A stretch of 64,000 nt of DNA from Chitinophagales bacterium (GCA_021323755.1 JAJPKJ010000009.1:62001-126000); one strand, 5' to 3'. Shown: positions 35,370 through 44,754, counted from the stretch's first letter. Translations and numbers: made by a program. Notes: generated by a model from the sequence alone, not told the origin.

Positions 35370-35909
35370 TTATGCTTTGGTAACTGGAATATTCAAATCA
35401 ACCTTGAGTGTACTTGCACCGTGGTTGGGTTCTGCGGTGTTGATGTTAAAATCAAGCCTGTTGATATCAAAGCTTGCAGTAAATACACCACCCGTTGCCG
35501 AAGGGGTAAATGTGAAAGGAATAGTGAAGTCTTTTGTAACTCCGTGGATCGTTAAACTTCCCTTTGCATCATAACCGCTTGCTGATTTTGTAATCGATGT
35601 CGATGTAAAAGTGATGGTTGGGTATTTTGTTACATCAAACCATTTTTCACTTTTGGCGTGCGTATTCTTCATACCATTACCGGTATTGATCGTAGAAGCA
35701 TCAACCGAAACATCAAATTTTGACGCTGCGAGGTTTGCAGGATCAAAACTAACCGTTCCTTTTAACCCTTTGAACTCACCTGATGGATCGCCGCTGGTGA
35801 ATTTGATGGCGTAATCGTCACCGAATTTCCAGTCCTGTGATTTTACAAAGGTAAAAGCAGAGGCAACAAGGATTATCAATGCTGCAATTGGATAAATACT
35901 CTTTTTCAT
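35370..35909 (-). CDS. YceI-family secreted protein
   Basis: 179 residues with a signal peptide (IAALIILVASAFTFVKS). The YceI lipocalin-like fold is supported by NTGNGMKNTHAKSEKWFDVT, KYPTITFTSTSITKS, GSLTIHGVTKDFTIPFTF and a C-terminal VDLNIPVTKA. Related proteins bind polyisoprenoids or other amphiphiles in the periplasm. It is the first gene of a minus-strand unit with the membrane protein at 34975-35364. Confidence 0.92.
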   Translation of the reverse strand: MKKSIYPIAALIILVASAFTFVKSQDWKFGDDYAIKFTSGDPSGEFKGLKGTVSFDPANLAASKFDVSVDASTINTGNGMKNTHAKSEKWFDVTKYPTITFTSTSITKSASGYDAKGSLTIHGVTKDFTIPFTFTPSATGGVFTASFDINRLDFNINTAEPNHGASTLKVDLNIPVTKA

Positions 35910-35972
35910 GAAGTTTTAATTTTTAAATTTAAAGTAAATTGAATAGATATTTAATAGGGAATAAGATGGAAG

Positions 35973-36007
35973 CAAATCTATAAGCAAACTCAATACCAGT
36001 TTTCAAA
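35973..36007 (-). promoter_or_regulatory. Putative promoter of the YceI operon
   Basis: On the minus strand TTTG (complement of 36004-36007), a 23-base spacer and TAGATTTG (complement of 35973-35980, exact match to TAnnTTTG) precede the YceI start by about 65 bases. Confidence 0.35.
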
Positions 36008-36053
36008 TTTGCGACAAAACAACAAAATAATGAGACATACGGCAATTTTATCA

Positions 36054-36773
36054 TCAGGACGGCTTACCAGTTAAAGTATTCACAATTTCACGATAATTTT
36101 CGCCCACCGGCAATTCCAGCTCTTTAATAAAAATGCTGTTTTTCCGAACGGCGGTTATCTGCTCAATGGAAACGATATATGATTTATGAATACGTAAAAA
36201 TCGGGAAGATGGTAGTTGTTCTTCTATTGATTTCATGCTAATTCTTGTAATAATAGATCTGCTGCTGCTTTTTAAGTGGATCTTCACATAGTCTTTCAGT
36301 CCTTCGATCCAGATGATATCGGAAAAATTAACCTTCAGCAAACTATAATCTACGTTCACGAAAAAATAATCAGGTGTGGTGGAGGCAGCCAGGTTATTTC
36401 CTGCTGGCTTCGCTTTTAGTTGATGTAATTCCCAAGCTTTGTTACAAGCTTTTACAAAACGGTCCAGGGAAACGGGCTTAACCAGGTAATCTGTTACATC
36501 AAGATTAAATCCCTGCAATGCATATTTTTCATAGGCAGTGATTAAGATGATCATCGGTTTGTTAGCCATGCTCTGTATGAATTGCAAACCGGTCAACCCC
36601 GGCATTTGAATGTCGAGGAAGATAAGATCAACAGATTGCTGTTGCAATACTTTCATCGCTTCCATCGCATCGGAGCATTTTGCCACCAACTGCAAATAGG
36701 GAACCTTGCTGATATTATCTTCCAGTAATTCAAGTGCCAGCGGCTCATCATCAACAGCGATACAACGAAGCAT
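36054..36773 (-). CDS. LytTR-family response regulator (second pair)
   Basis: 239 residues from the ATG at 36773 (MLRCIAVDDEPLALELLEDN). Receiver domain with Asp8/Asp9, phospho-acceptor Asp54 in LIFLDIQMPGLTGL and a LVKPVSLDRF lysine; then LytTR domain with DIIWIEGLKDYVKIHLKSS and SRFLRIHKSYIVSIEQI. Its start codon overlaps the upstream kinase stop by one base (TAATG), so translation is coupled. It is a distinct protein from the regulator at 14162, with the same domain order. Confidence 0.93.
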   Translation of the reverse strand: MLRCIAVDDEPLALELLEDNISKVPYLQLVAKCSDAMEAMKVLQQQSVDLIFLDIQMPGLTGLQFIQSMANKPMIILITAYEKYALQGFNLDVTDYLVKPVSLDRFVKACNKAWELHQLKAKPAGNNLAASTTPDYFFVNVDYSLLKVNFSDIIWIEGLKDYVKIHLKSSSRSIITRISMKSIEEQLPSSRFLRIHKSYIVSIEQITAVRKNSIFIKELELPVGENYREIVNTLTGKPS

Positions 36774-37819
36774 TAATGAAGAGTTAATTGTAATGAAACA
36801 ACGAACCAATCGTCTTTTTTGGTAATAAGCAGACCATGGTTTCCTCCGTATAATAAATTTAGCCTTCTTTTTACATTTGTCAATCCAATTCCGGAAGTTT
36901 TGTCTTTCACTTCACTTGACGCTTCATTATATTTATTGCGAACCATAAATTGTAAGACATTGTTTTTGGCGCGCAGATCAATATCAATTTGAGCATCTTC
37001 AATCAACCCTGTCCCATGTTTGAAAGCATTTTCAACAAAAGGTATAAGTAACATCGGTTCGATTTCCAATGAATTGTCTGGCGCATCAACCGTTACATTC
37101 ACTTTTACTTTTTTACCAAACCGCTGTTGTTGCAAGTCAATATAACTCTGCAAATATTCAATTTCTTTTTCCAGCGGTACTTTGTCTTCATCTGCCTCAT
37201 ATAACATGTAGCGCATCAATGAAGATAATTTTATCAGGGAAGGCTCGAGTTGATCAGATTGTTTTCTTGCCAATGCCACCATATTATTCAATACGTTGAA
37301 CATAAAGTGTGGACTTACCTGCGAACGCAATAATGATAACTCGGTTTTTAAATTTTCATTTTCTTTTTCAGAAGCAAGCTTATCGGTTCTTACTTTTTCG
37401 TTGATCAGCTGGTAGGCGGTACTTAATGCCAAAAAGAAAAGATAAATGAAAAAGTTAATGAATACTAAGCCTCTCGGATTAAAATGCTGGGGGGAAATGA
37501 ACAGTTTAAAAAATAAAGTGGCGACCGTGACCAGGAAGGCAACAGAAAATAATTGCAATAATGCAAATCTCCAGTACTTTTTTTGATAAATGAATTTGGG
37601 AACAAGAAAGTATGCATTGAAATAGAAAAAAGAAACCCAGATTAAACTCATTACTACCTGAAAGTAAATTCCTGCATTGCTGTTATTTGAATCTCTCGGC
37701 GGCGCTTGTTTTTCGTTTCCCGAAGAACTGAGCAGATGTGGTAAGGAAAATAATAATGCCCAAGCTGCAACATGAATTAAAATGATCACCCATTTTTTTG
37801 AATACCATGAACGTTTCAT
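36773..37819 (-). CDS. LytS-type sensor histidine kinase (second pair)
   Basis: 348 residues from the ATG at 37819 (MKRSWYSKKWVIILIHVAAW). Four membrane segments occupy residues about 10-140, followed by a short coiled linker. The kinase has His171 in LLRSQVSPHFMFNVLNN, PMLLIPFVENAFKHG and SGIGLTNVKRRLNLLYGG. Longer starts begin before the first helix without adding conserved sequence. It is the cognate partner of the regulator at 36054. Confidence 0.92.
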   Translation of the reverse strand: MKRSWYSKKWVIILIHVAAWALLFSLPHLLSSSGNEKQAPPRDSNNSNAGIYFQVVMSLIWVSFFYFNAYFLVPKFIYQKKYWRFALLQLFSVAFLVTVATLFFKLFISPQHFNPRGLVFINFFIYLFFLALSTAYQLINEKVRTDKLASEKENENLKTELSLLRSQVSPHFMFNVLNNMVALARKQSDQLEPSLIKLSSLMRYMLYEADEDKVPLEKEIEYLQSYIDLQQQRFGKKVKVNVTVDAPDNSLEIEPMLLIPFVENAFKHGTGLIEDAQIDIDLRAKNNVLQFMVRNKYNEASSEVKDKTSGIGLTNVKRRLNLLYGGNHGLLITKKDDWFVVSLQLTLH

Positions 37820-37943
37820 ACCGCTAAAATAAGCAGGATTTTGGCGCAAAAGCCGCAACGGCAAAAATGTTGAGACGAACTAAAATTTTTCTGCGACGAA
37901 ATCATCTCTATTTTTTCTTCTTCGCCGTTAGTCCCCAATTGGC

Positions 37944-37974
37944 TTGCATTCGCTCTATACGGACCATACTTTTG
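37944..37974 (+). promoter_or_regulatory. Strong Bacteroidota promoter
   Basis: TTG (37944-37946), a 20-base spacer and TACTTTTG (37967-37974), an exact match to TAnnTTTG. Transcription should begin about 40 bases before the ATG at 38023. Confidence 0.6.
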
Positions 37975-38022
37975 TGTCGTTAATTTTTTTATTCAATTTA
38001 TCAATCCTTAAAAAATATAATT

Positions 38023-38475
38023 ATGAAAAAGACATTTTTGGCAATCGCACTCATTCTTAGCGCAGGCATCAGCGTTTCATTGGCAAACGACAATGACAAC
38101 ATTACAAAAAGTGTAAGATCTTCTTTTACTCACGATTTTCGCAGCGCAAAAAATATTCAATGGGAAAAGGAAAAAGATTTCAGCAAAGCAACATTTAACA
38201 TCAATGATCAGATCATGTTTGCCTATTACGATCCTTCCGGAATGCTGGTTGCAGTTGCGCGCAATATCACTTCAGATAATTTACCGATCAATTTACAAGT
38301 TGATTTGAAAAATAATTACAGCGATTATTGGATCTCGGATCTGTTTGAAACTGCTGCACACGGACAAACTCATTATTATGTAACACTTGAAAATGCAGAT
38401 CAAAAATTGATATTGAACGCTACAGACTCCAATGAATGGAGTGTATATAAGAAAACAAAAAAAGACATTAAATAA
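38023..38475 (+). CDS. PepSY-like (beta-lactamase-inhibitor-like) secreted protein
   Basis: 150 residues with a signal peptide (LAIALILSAGISVSLA). The mature part (FTHDFRSAKNIQWEKEKDF; FNINDQIMFAYYDPSGMLVAV; YVTLENADQKLILNATDSNEW) follows the PF11396-type fold, in which short secreted proteins of unknown role carry a repeat of about 70 residues. It has its own near-consensus promoter and ends in a bidirectional terminator. It lies directly downstream of the divergent second LytTR pair. Confidence 0.7.
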   Translation: MKKTFLAIALILSAGISVSLANDNDNITKSVRSSFTHDFRSAKNIQWEKEKDFSKATFNINDQIMFAYYDPSGMLVAVARNITSDNLPINLQVDLKNNYSDYWISDLFETAAHGQTHYYVTLENADQKLILNATDSNEWSVYKKTKKDIK

Positions 38476-38503
38476 GATTTTTGAAGCATACCGTAGTAGT
38501 GTG

Positions 38504-38533
38504 AAAAATGTCCCGCCAAAAGCGGGCATTTTT
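38504..38533. terminator. Bidirectional terminator
   Basis: AAAAATG/CATTTTT plus CCCGC/GCGGG (38504-38516 with 38522-38533) around a short A-rich loop. It separates the PepSY-like gene (+) from the gamma-glutamyltransferase (-). Confidence 0.8.
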
Positions 38534-38553
38534 GTATTTAAAAATGAAAGGAT

Positions 38554-40272
38554 CTAGTAGCCTGCGGCCATTCCATCTTTTCGCGGATCAGACGCGCCAA
38601 AATAAATTTTATGATCAGCATCGAAACGAATGCATTGATATCCTCCATAATTCCCCGGAGTCTGAAAACCAATTTTATGCCCCATTTCGATTAATCGTCG
38701 TATTGTTTCTGGAGAATATCCTGATTCCATATAAATCATTCCTGTCCCGTTTCTTTTTTCGCCAATTGGTTCAGAAGAACCCTGGTGATCGATTCGCGGA
38801 GCATCGCCGGCTTCCTGTTCATTCATTCCAAAATCGATCATATTCATTAAAACCTGTACTTGACCAATCGGCTGAAAGCCTCCACCCATCACGCCAAAAC
38901 TCAAATACGGTTTTCCATTTTTTGTAACAAACGCAGGAATGATGGTATGAAACGGACGCTTGTGGGGAGCATAAGAGTTATTTTGTCCTTCTTGTAATGT
39001 AAATAACCTGCCCCGATTTTGCAGGACAAAACCCAGTCCATCAGGAGCCATTCCAGAGCCAAATACCGAATAATTGCTTTGAATGAGGGAAACCATATTC
39101 CCTTCATCATCTGCAACGGTGAGATAAACTGTTTCTCCTGTTTTTAATAATGAATCGCCGGCATTAAAATTATCCGAAGCATGATTAACGTCAATCAGTT
39201 TTCTCCTTTCTGCTGCATATTCTTTTGATATCAATCGCTGCACCGGGATTTTTGCAAAGTCCATATCAGCATAATATTTCGCGCGATCCTCATAAGCCAG
39301 TTTTTTTGCTTCCACAAATAAATGGATATGCTCTGCGCTTCCATACTGGATCTTGCTAAAATCAAAACCTTCTAAAATATTAAGCATTTGCAGAACAGCT
39401 ATCCCTTGTCCGTTTGGTGGCAATTCCCAAACATCATAACCACGATAATTTGTTGAAACAGGTTCTACCCAGGTAGAAGAATGTTCTGCCAGATCTTTAT
39501 AAGAAAGAAATCCGCCATTCTTTTTCATGAATGCGTCGATGGATTTTGCTATCTCGCCTTTGTAAAAATAATCACGTCCATTCGTTGCAATTTTTTCCAG
39601 TGTATTGGCGAGCAAAGGGTTTTTAAAAATTTCACCCCGTTGGAGTGCATGGCCATTGGGTAGGTAAACGTTTTCAATATTTGGATTATTGCCGTACCTT
39701 TTTTTAAGATCGGCCCAATAAAAAGCAGCTTCATCAGCAACTGGAAAACCATTGCGGGCATAATCGATGGCATACGACAGTATTTGTTGCATGGAAAGTT
39801 TACCGAATTTTTTATGCAACTCAAACCAGCCATCAACACAACCGGGTACTGAAACAGCAAGCGGCCCATTTTGCGGGATATAATTCAATCCGCGTTTTTT
39901 AAATTCATCAAGCGTTAAACTAAAAGGCGAGCGACCAGATCCATTTAGTCCATATAGTTTTTTTGTTTTTGCATCATAAACAATGGCAAAAATATCTCCG
40001 CCAATTCCATTCATTTCCGGTTCAACAACGCCCAGCACAGCATTTGCCGCAATCGCTGCATCAATAGCATTCCCCCCTTTTTTCAAAACATCGATGGCCG
40101 CCTGTGTAGATAATGGATGGCTGGTGCATGCCATTCCATGTTGCGCAATCACCGCAGACCTGGTAGCAAAATTTTTCCCTGTCAACCGATCTTGCGAATG
40201 CACATGCATTGATAAAATGAAAATAAAAAGCAGGAGAGAAGGAATTATTTTTACAGAAAATTTATGATTCAT
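38554..40272 (-). CDS. ggt: Gamma-glutamyltransferase
   Basis: 572 residues with a signal peptide (SLLLFIFILSMHVHS). It cleaves gamma-glutamyl bonds, as in glutathione. It shows AVIAQHGMACTSHPLSTQAA, GGNAIDAAIAANAVLGVVEPE, GIGGDIF, ELPPNGQGI and the autoprocessing nucleophile Thr381 in GETVYLTVADDEGNMVSLI. Residues after the Thr (VYL) differ from the TTH of classical enzymes but are as seen in other Bacteroidota homologues. The C-terminal GGGFQPIGQVQVLMNMIDFG is intact. It is monocistronic and faces the PepSY-like gene. Confidence 0.93.
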   Translation of the reverse strand: MNHKFSVKIIPSLLLFIFILSMHVHSQDRLTGKNFATRSAVIAQHGMACTSHPLSTQAAIDVLKKGGNAIDAAIAANAVLGVVEPEMNGIGGDIFAIVYDAKTKKLYGLNGSGRSPFSLTLDEFKKRGLNYIPQNGPLAVSVPGCVDGWFELHKKFGKLSMQQILSYAIDYARNGFPVADEAAFYWADLKKRYGNNPNIENVYLPNGHALQRGEIFKNPLLANTLEKIATNGRDYFYKGEIAKSIDAFMKKNGGFLSYKDLAEHSSTWVEPVSTNYRGYDVWELPPNGQGIAVLQMLNILEGFDFSKIQYGSAEHIHLFVEAKKLAYEDRAKYYADMDFAKIPVQRLISKEYAAERRKLIDVNHASDNFNAGDSLLKTGETVYLTVADDEGNMVSLIQSNYSVFGSGMAPDGLGFVLQNRGRLFTLQEGQNNSYAPHKRPFHTIIPAFVTKNGKPYLSFGVMGGGFQPIGQVQVLMNMIDFGMNEQEAGDAPRIDHQGSSEPIGEKRNGTGMIYMESGYSPETIRRLIEMGHKIGFQTPGNYGGYQCIRFDADHKIYFGASDPRKDGMAAGY

Positions 40273-40441
40273 GATGCAGCAATTTATGTCAAATTGAAAT
40301 CAACTTAATATTTGTCCAGTAATATCTGCAAATAAAGCGAAGCATGCTAAAACTTATGCCATTCTTTTGATTTTTTCTTGCTATTTTTATTTTTTGGCCG
40401 TCAATTTATCATACAAATCGTTCATTAAATTGGATTATAAA

Positions 40442-42286
40442 TTGTCTAAAACGAAATTGCGAGCCGCTTTAATCGTACTTTTTATTTTGTGTTGTTTGTT
40501 CTCGCAATCACAAAATGCAGATTCCGCTAATGCCACTCCCAAAAAAAATAATGATATTTTTAAACTGGCGCTCAATGCGATCACCATCGGGCATTCTTCA
40601 GATACAACCACTCCAATAAACGGATTAAGTGAAGCGCCTTTTCTTCCCTATTACGGAAAGATTATAAGGCATATTTTCATCAACCGTTACACTTTTGAAA
40701 AAGTTTTTAGTGACACATCTACGGGGATCAATTATGCCGGAACCAAACTTTTGAATCTTTTCCATACTGACTCCCGGGAATGGGTCATTCGGGACAACTT
40801 ATTTATTCAAGAAGGAAAACCTGTTGATGCCTATAGAATGGCCGATAATGAAAGATATTTACGTTCGCTGGAATTCATACAAGATGCGCGCATATTAATA
40901 AAGACAATTCCCGGTGATAAGGATTCTGTTGATGTTCTTGTCATCACAAAAGATCTGTTCAGTCTTTCCGGCGAGATCAGCGATCTTGAACCATCTACTT
41001 CGAAAGCGGGAGTCAGCGAGTCAAATCTCGGAGGTTTAGGACAAAAGCTTGCATTCACTGCATTATGGAATAAATTCCGTGACCCCGTTTTTGGATTTCA
41101 ATCATTATATTCAAAAACAAATATTGCACATAGCTTTATTAACGGCTCTACTTATTATTCTACGATCAACCCTGATCTGTACAATTCCGCTCCCGATGAA
41201 AAGGCATGGAATATCAAACTGGATAAGCCACTTGTATCGCAGTACTCGCGGTTTGCCGGAGATATTACCTTTGGAAGAAATCAATCCTTCAATACCTATC
41301 TTGTTCCCGACACTAATTTTTATAAATATAATTACAACATTTTTGATACCTGGATCGGATATAATTTTGGGGCAGATAAGACGCTAAATAATAATTCAAA
41401 AGGAATGCGTGAGTTTTTAAGTTTGCGCTATTTCCGAAATGATTTCATCATAAAGCCCTTTCAAATAGGAGATGAGTTCAATTTCAAATTTAATAACAGG
41501 CAGGCAATACTTGCGCAGTTTGTTTTCTTCCGGCAAAATTATTTTAAGACAAATTACATTTATAATTTCGGGACAACAGAAGATGTTCCTTATGGGTATA
41601 ATATTGCTCTAACCGCCGGCTGGTACAAACAATTATATTTAGGAAGACCTTATGCCGGTATCGAAGTGTATAGATATATTGGAACAAGAAGAGGCGATTT
41701 CATAGAATATTTCTTACGCAGTGGAACTTTCTTACATGATGGACAATTTCAGGATGCGAGTATTTTATTTGGAACAAGTATGTTCAGCAGATTATTTACA
41801 TTGGGATCTGTTCATGTGCGACAATACCTGCGCCTTAGTTATACTCGTCAGTTCAATCGTATTGGCCTGGACGCTTTGAGAATTGATAATCCTTTTGGCA
41901 TTCGCTATTTCAGTTCGGATTCTACGATTGGAAATCAACGAATAAACATCAGTACCGAAACTTCATTCTTTTTAAAATTCAAATTGCTCGGTTTTAAATT
42001 CGCTCCTTTTGTTTTTGGGGATGCTGCCGTTCTTACTCCCGAAAATGAAAGCTTTACAAAATCCTCCCTTTATTATGGTATCGGTTTTGGATTACGTGCG
42101 CGCAATGAAAATTTTATTTTCGGAACCATAGAACTTCGTTTTGTCTATTTTCCCAACAATGTAGCACAAAACGAACCGTTCAAAAGTATCTATAACAATA
42201 ACCTATTGTTTAAGTACAACAATAATTATGTAAATGCTCCGGATATTGTTCAGCTAAACCAGGATCCGAATAATAATATTTATTAA
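40442..42286 (+). CDS. Outer-membrane protein with POTRA-like domain (Omp85-related)
   Basis: 614 residues if translation starts with TTG at 40442 (MSKTKLRAALIVLFILCCLF), which gives a normal signal peptide; the frame extends to a TTG at 40367 and contains no ATG before about residue 130. After the signal comes a POTRA-like region (about 65-155: GKIIRHIFINRYTFEKVF; REWVIRDNLFIQEG; LRSLEFIQDARILIKTI; DSVDVLVITKDLFSLSG), then a 16-strand-type barrel. The pattern is that of BamA/TamA-like outer-membrane insertases, but the protein is short, with one POTRA domain. Role inferred from fold only. Confidence 0.7.
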   Translation: MSKTKLRAALIVLFILCCLFSQSQNADSANATPKKNNDIFKLALNAITIGHSSDTTTPINGLSEAPFLPYYGKIIRHIFINRYTFEKVFSDTSTGINYAGTKLLNLFHTDSREWVIRDNLFIQEGKPVDAYRMADNERYLRSLEFIQDARILIKTIPGDKDSVDVLVITKDLFSLSGEISDLEPSTSKAGVSESNLGGLGQKLAFTALWNKFRDPVFGFQSLYSKTNIAHSFINGSTYYSTINPDLYNSAPDEKAWNIKLDKPLVSQYSRFAGDITFGRNQSFNTYLVPDTNFYKYNYNIFDTWIGYNFGADKTLNNNSKGMREFLSLRYFRNDFIIKPFQIGDEFNFKFNNRQAILAQFVFFRQNYFKTNYIYNFGTTEDVPYGYNIALTAGWYKQLYLGRPYAGIEVYRYIGTRRGDFIEYFLRSGTFLHDGQFQDASILFGTSMFSRLFTLGSVHVRQYLRLSYTRQFNRIGLDALRIDNPFGIRYFSSDSTIGNQRINISTETSFFLKFKLLGFKFAPFVFGDAAVLTPENESFTKSSLYYGIGFGLRARNENFIFGTIELRFVYFPNNVAQNEPFKSIYNNNLLFKYNNNYVNAPDIVQLNQDPNNNIY

Positions 42287-42349
42287 AGGAGTTATTTGCG
42301 AAGACTGCAACGATTATTTTTTCATTCCGGCAGTTGAACTTTCTTTACA

Positions 42350-43618
42350 CTATTTACGTATTATGCTATGCAGCACCTTCAATTTACCATCAATTTTATC
42401 TGTCACCTCCAATCCTAAAATTTTTGCGATCACTGGATATACATTAACGTTTTCAAAACCCTCAATTGTCCGATGTTTCTGAAAAGCCGGTCCCCATGCA
42501 TAAAACGAAGCGCGCATTTCAGGGATAGCCGGATCAAACCCGTGTTCCCCAATTGGCACATGCCCATTACCAATATTAAAAACCTTAGGCAGATGCGGCA
42601 CCAAAATAATATCGCCGATCCTATCATATCTATCATCTTTTTTGCTGTAATGCCATCTCTTTGGCATCTTTGAAGCCAGGTAAACATCATAATCTTTCGC
42701 TTCACTCTTCAGTGCCTGATAGGTGGGCTGAATATCTTTTTTATCTTTTGCATATAAATGCAGTAATGCAGCTCCAAATGGAACAATGAATTTATTGGTG
42801 TCGACCGCTGCAGGCAATGATAATGTATTCTTATTATCAACTTTTATCATGCCATGATCGGCGAGAAAAATAAAACTGACGTTCAATCCAAGAGAATCCA
42901 CGGTGCGAACCAATTTTCCGACGCTTTCGTCAATCAAATGAACGGCTTCCTCCGCTTCTTTTGAATCCGGCCCAAAACTGTGTTCCTGATGATCTACCTG
43001 TGGAAAATAGAATGTAATAAAATGCGGGCGTCTGTCTCCTGGCAACTGCAGCCAGTTCTTTACTGTTTCAATTCTTTGATCTATTGGAATAAGATCATTA
43101 AACACGTAATAATAAGTCGGGCGAATACCTTGAATTGCGCTTTCAGAAGCGACCCAATAAAAACTGGCAGTTACCATTTGTTGCTTTTCAGCAAGAACCC
43201 ACAGCGGCGTTCCGCCATACCATGAACTGTCGCCCACTGCTTTTTTATTTCTGATTGCGTAGGTCTCATTTTTTTGTTTATCGTAAAATGTATTGTCAAC
43301 GATCCCATGATGGGAGGGGTAAAGCCCCGTTATTATGCTATAATGATTGGGAAAAGTGAGGGATGGATAACTTGGTTGCATGTAAGCGGCATTTACTCCT
43401 TCGCTTCGTAAACGCAACAAATTAACAGCATTATATTTTTCAGCAAGATCATAACGGAAACCATCAGCCGAAATTAAAATGATGTATGGTTTGGTTTGTT
43501 GTTCAACGCTGTTAAAACGACCAGGAATGATATGTTGGGCGGTGTCCTGTGCAATTACAGATTTTGCAGCGAACACAACGATCAACAAAATGAGTTTTGT
43601 GTTACGATGAAGAAGCAT
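42350..43618 (-). CDS. Nucleotide pyrophosphatase/phosphodiesterase (alkaline phosphatase superfamily)
   Basis: 422 residues with a signal peptide (ILLIVVFAAKSVIAQ). The NPP-type active site is present: Asp52 in LISADGFRYD, nucleophile Thr88 in PSLTFPNHYSIITGLYPSHHGIV, metal ligands in FPQVDHQEHSFGPDS and FLADHGM, and HVPIGEHGFDP. Ectonucleotide pyrophosphatases cleave phosphodiester or pyrophosphate bonds of nucleotides or phospholipids. Convergent with the Omp85-like gene with only about 60 bases between. Confidence 0.9.
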   Translation of the reverse strand: MLLHRNTKLILLIVVFAAKSVIAQDTAQHIIPGRFNSVEQQTKPYIILISADGFRYDLAEKYNAVNLLRLRSEGVNAAYMQPSYPSLTFPNHYSIITGLYPSHHGIVDNTFYDKQKNETYAIRNKKAVGDSSWYGGTPLWVLAEKQQMVTASFYWVASESAIQGIRPTYYYVFNDLIPIDQRIETVKNWLQLPGDRRPHFITFYFPQVDHQEHSFGPDSKEAEEAVHLIDESVGKLVRTVDSLGLNVSFIFLADHGMIKVDNKNTLSLPAAVDTNKFIVPFGAALLHLYAKDKKDIQPTYQALKSEAKDYDVYLASKMPKRWHYSKKDDRYDRIGDIILVPHLPKVFNIGNGHVPIGEHGFDPAIPEMRASFYAWGPAFQKHRTIEGFENVNVYPVIAKILGLEVTDKIDGKLKVLHSIIRK

Positions 43619-43705
43619 GGTTTAATAATTTAAAATCTGAGGTGAAAATAAACCTTGTATATGATCCAGATATTATTTCTTTTTAAGATTAATCACCAGG
43701 TCAAT

Positions 43706-44164
43706 TCATCCGTTTTCTTCCACGAGCTTTTTTATTTGGATCAAGATAGGATTCCAGCCCTCCCCATTATTATAAGTGTCTTTATATCTTTTCTCGCCAT
43801 CTGCGGCACCTTCAAAACCATCCTGAACAACAGTCAATAAGGTTTCTGCATTTTTCTGGCTGAGCGTGTAAGTAACATCAAGATAATTTTGGGGAATGTC
43901 CTCCATATCTGCGTTTGGGTCGATGACTGTAAATTTTAAGAGTTTTTCGGGTTGAATGTCTACAATATTTCCTTTCACAAAAACCATTTCTTTTCCTGCG
44001 TAGGTTCCTTTCCACAATAGAGCGCTGCCAGGTTTCCAGTCCGAAATCGCTTCGCAACCAAACATGTATTTTTTTGTTTGTTCAGGATTAACCAATGCAT
44101 CCCAAACTTTATGTGCAGCAGCATTGATGGCAATCGTATTTGTTACCACTAACTTGTTGTCCAT
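43706..44164 (-). CDS. SRPBCC/AHSA1-like protein
   Basis: 152 residues from the ATG at 44164 (MDNKLVVTNTIAINAAAHKVWDALV). The helix-grip motifs AAHKVWDALVNPEQTKKYMFG and LTVVQDGFEGAADGEKRYKD place it in the AHSA1/SRPBCC group of hydrophobic-ligand-binding proteins. It begins 20 bases after the stop of the DHFR-like gene, so the two are probably cotranscribed. Function unknown. Confidence 0.85.
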   Translation of the reverse strand: MDNKLVVTNTIAINAAAHKVWDALVNPEQTKKYMFGCEAISDWKPGSALLWKGTYAGKEMVFVKGNIVDIQPEKLLKFTVIDPNADMEDIPQNYLDVTYTLSQKNAETLLTVVQDGFEGAADGEKRYKDTYNNGEGWNPILIQIKKLVEENG

Positions 44165-44184
44165 TCCCAAATTTTTTGAACGAA

Positions 44185-44754
44185 TTATTTTTTTCTTTCG
44201 TAATGCAGACAAACAACTCCGGATGAAAAAGCCCGGGTTTTTATGAGTCTTAAATTTATTCTTTCTTCATTGCCTCTGAACAGTGTTATGCCTTTACCTA
44301 GAATAATGGGGTTGACGAAGAACCAATATTCGTCAATCAGATCCTGCAGCATCAACGAATGCGTAGCCCCGGGACTCCCAAATATTACTATTTCTTTTCC
44401 CTCCTGATTTTTTACAGCATTTATATTTTCCGCAAGGCTGTTGCTGATAATGGTTGTGTTCGGGATTTCTCTTCCCTGCCATGTGCGCGACAAAATAACT
44501 TTCTTGACTTTGGCATACCATTTCGCATGTTCGATATCATGTTTGGATGCGTCTGGCGCATCAGCCGCCGTCGGCCAATAATCTTGCATGATCTGGTAGG
44601 TTGCTCTTCCATATAAAGCAGTGTCAGACTGGCTTGTGCGATCTTGAGCATAATCAAAGATTTCTCCGCCATGCGTAATCCAGTCAAGTTCACCATTTAG
44701 TCCCCCAACAAAACCATCTAAGCTTATATGCATGAATGAGACCAATTTTCGCAT
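44185..44754 (-). CDS. Dihydrofolate reductase/RibD C-terminal-like protein, copy 1
   Basis: 189 residues from the ATG at 44754 (MRKLVSFMHISLDGFVGGLN). The pattern SLDGFVGGLNGELDW, TALYGRATYQIMQDYWPTA, KKVILSRTW, EIVIFGSPGATHSLMLQDLI and ILGKGITLF matches the RibD C-terminal/DHFR-like reductase family, which may reduce flavin precursors or act as a general nitro/keto reductase. It has a second, clearly related copy at 47962-48528. The start ATG before the conserved VSFMHISLDG is chosen over the longer frame. Confidence 0.88.
   Translation of the reverse strand: MRKLVSFMHISLDGFVGGLNGELDWITHGGEIFDYAQDRTSQSDTALYGRATYQIMQDYWPTAADAPDASKHDIEHAKWYAKVKKVILSRTWQGREIPNTTIISNSLAENINAVKNQEGKEIVIFGSPGATHSLMLQDLIDEYWFFVNPIILGKGITLFRGNEERINLRLIKTRAFSSGVVCLHYERKK

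Noticed and set aside
37864-37964. Second GTG/ATG starts before the second histidine kinase
   Set aside because: Extensions add a short unconserved segment before the first helix and overlap the promoter region of the divergent PepSY-like gene.
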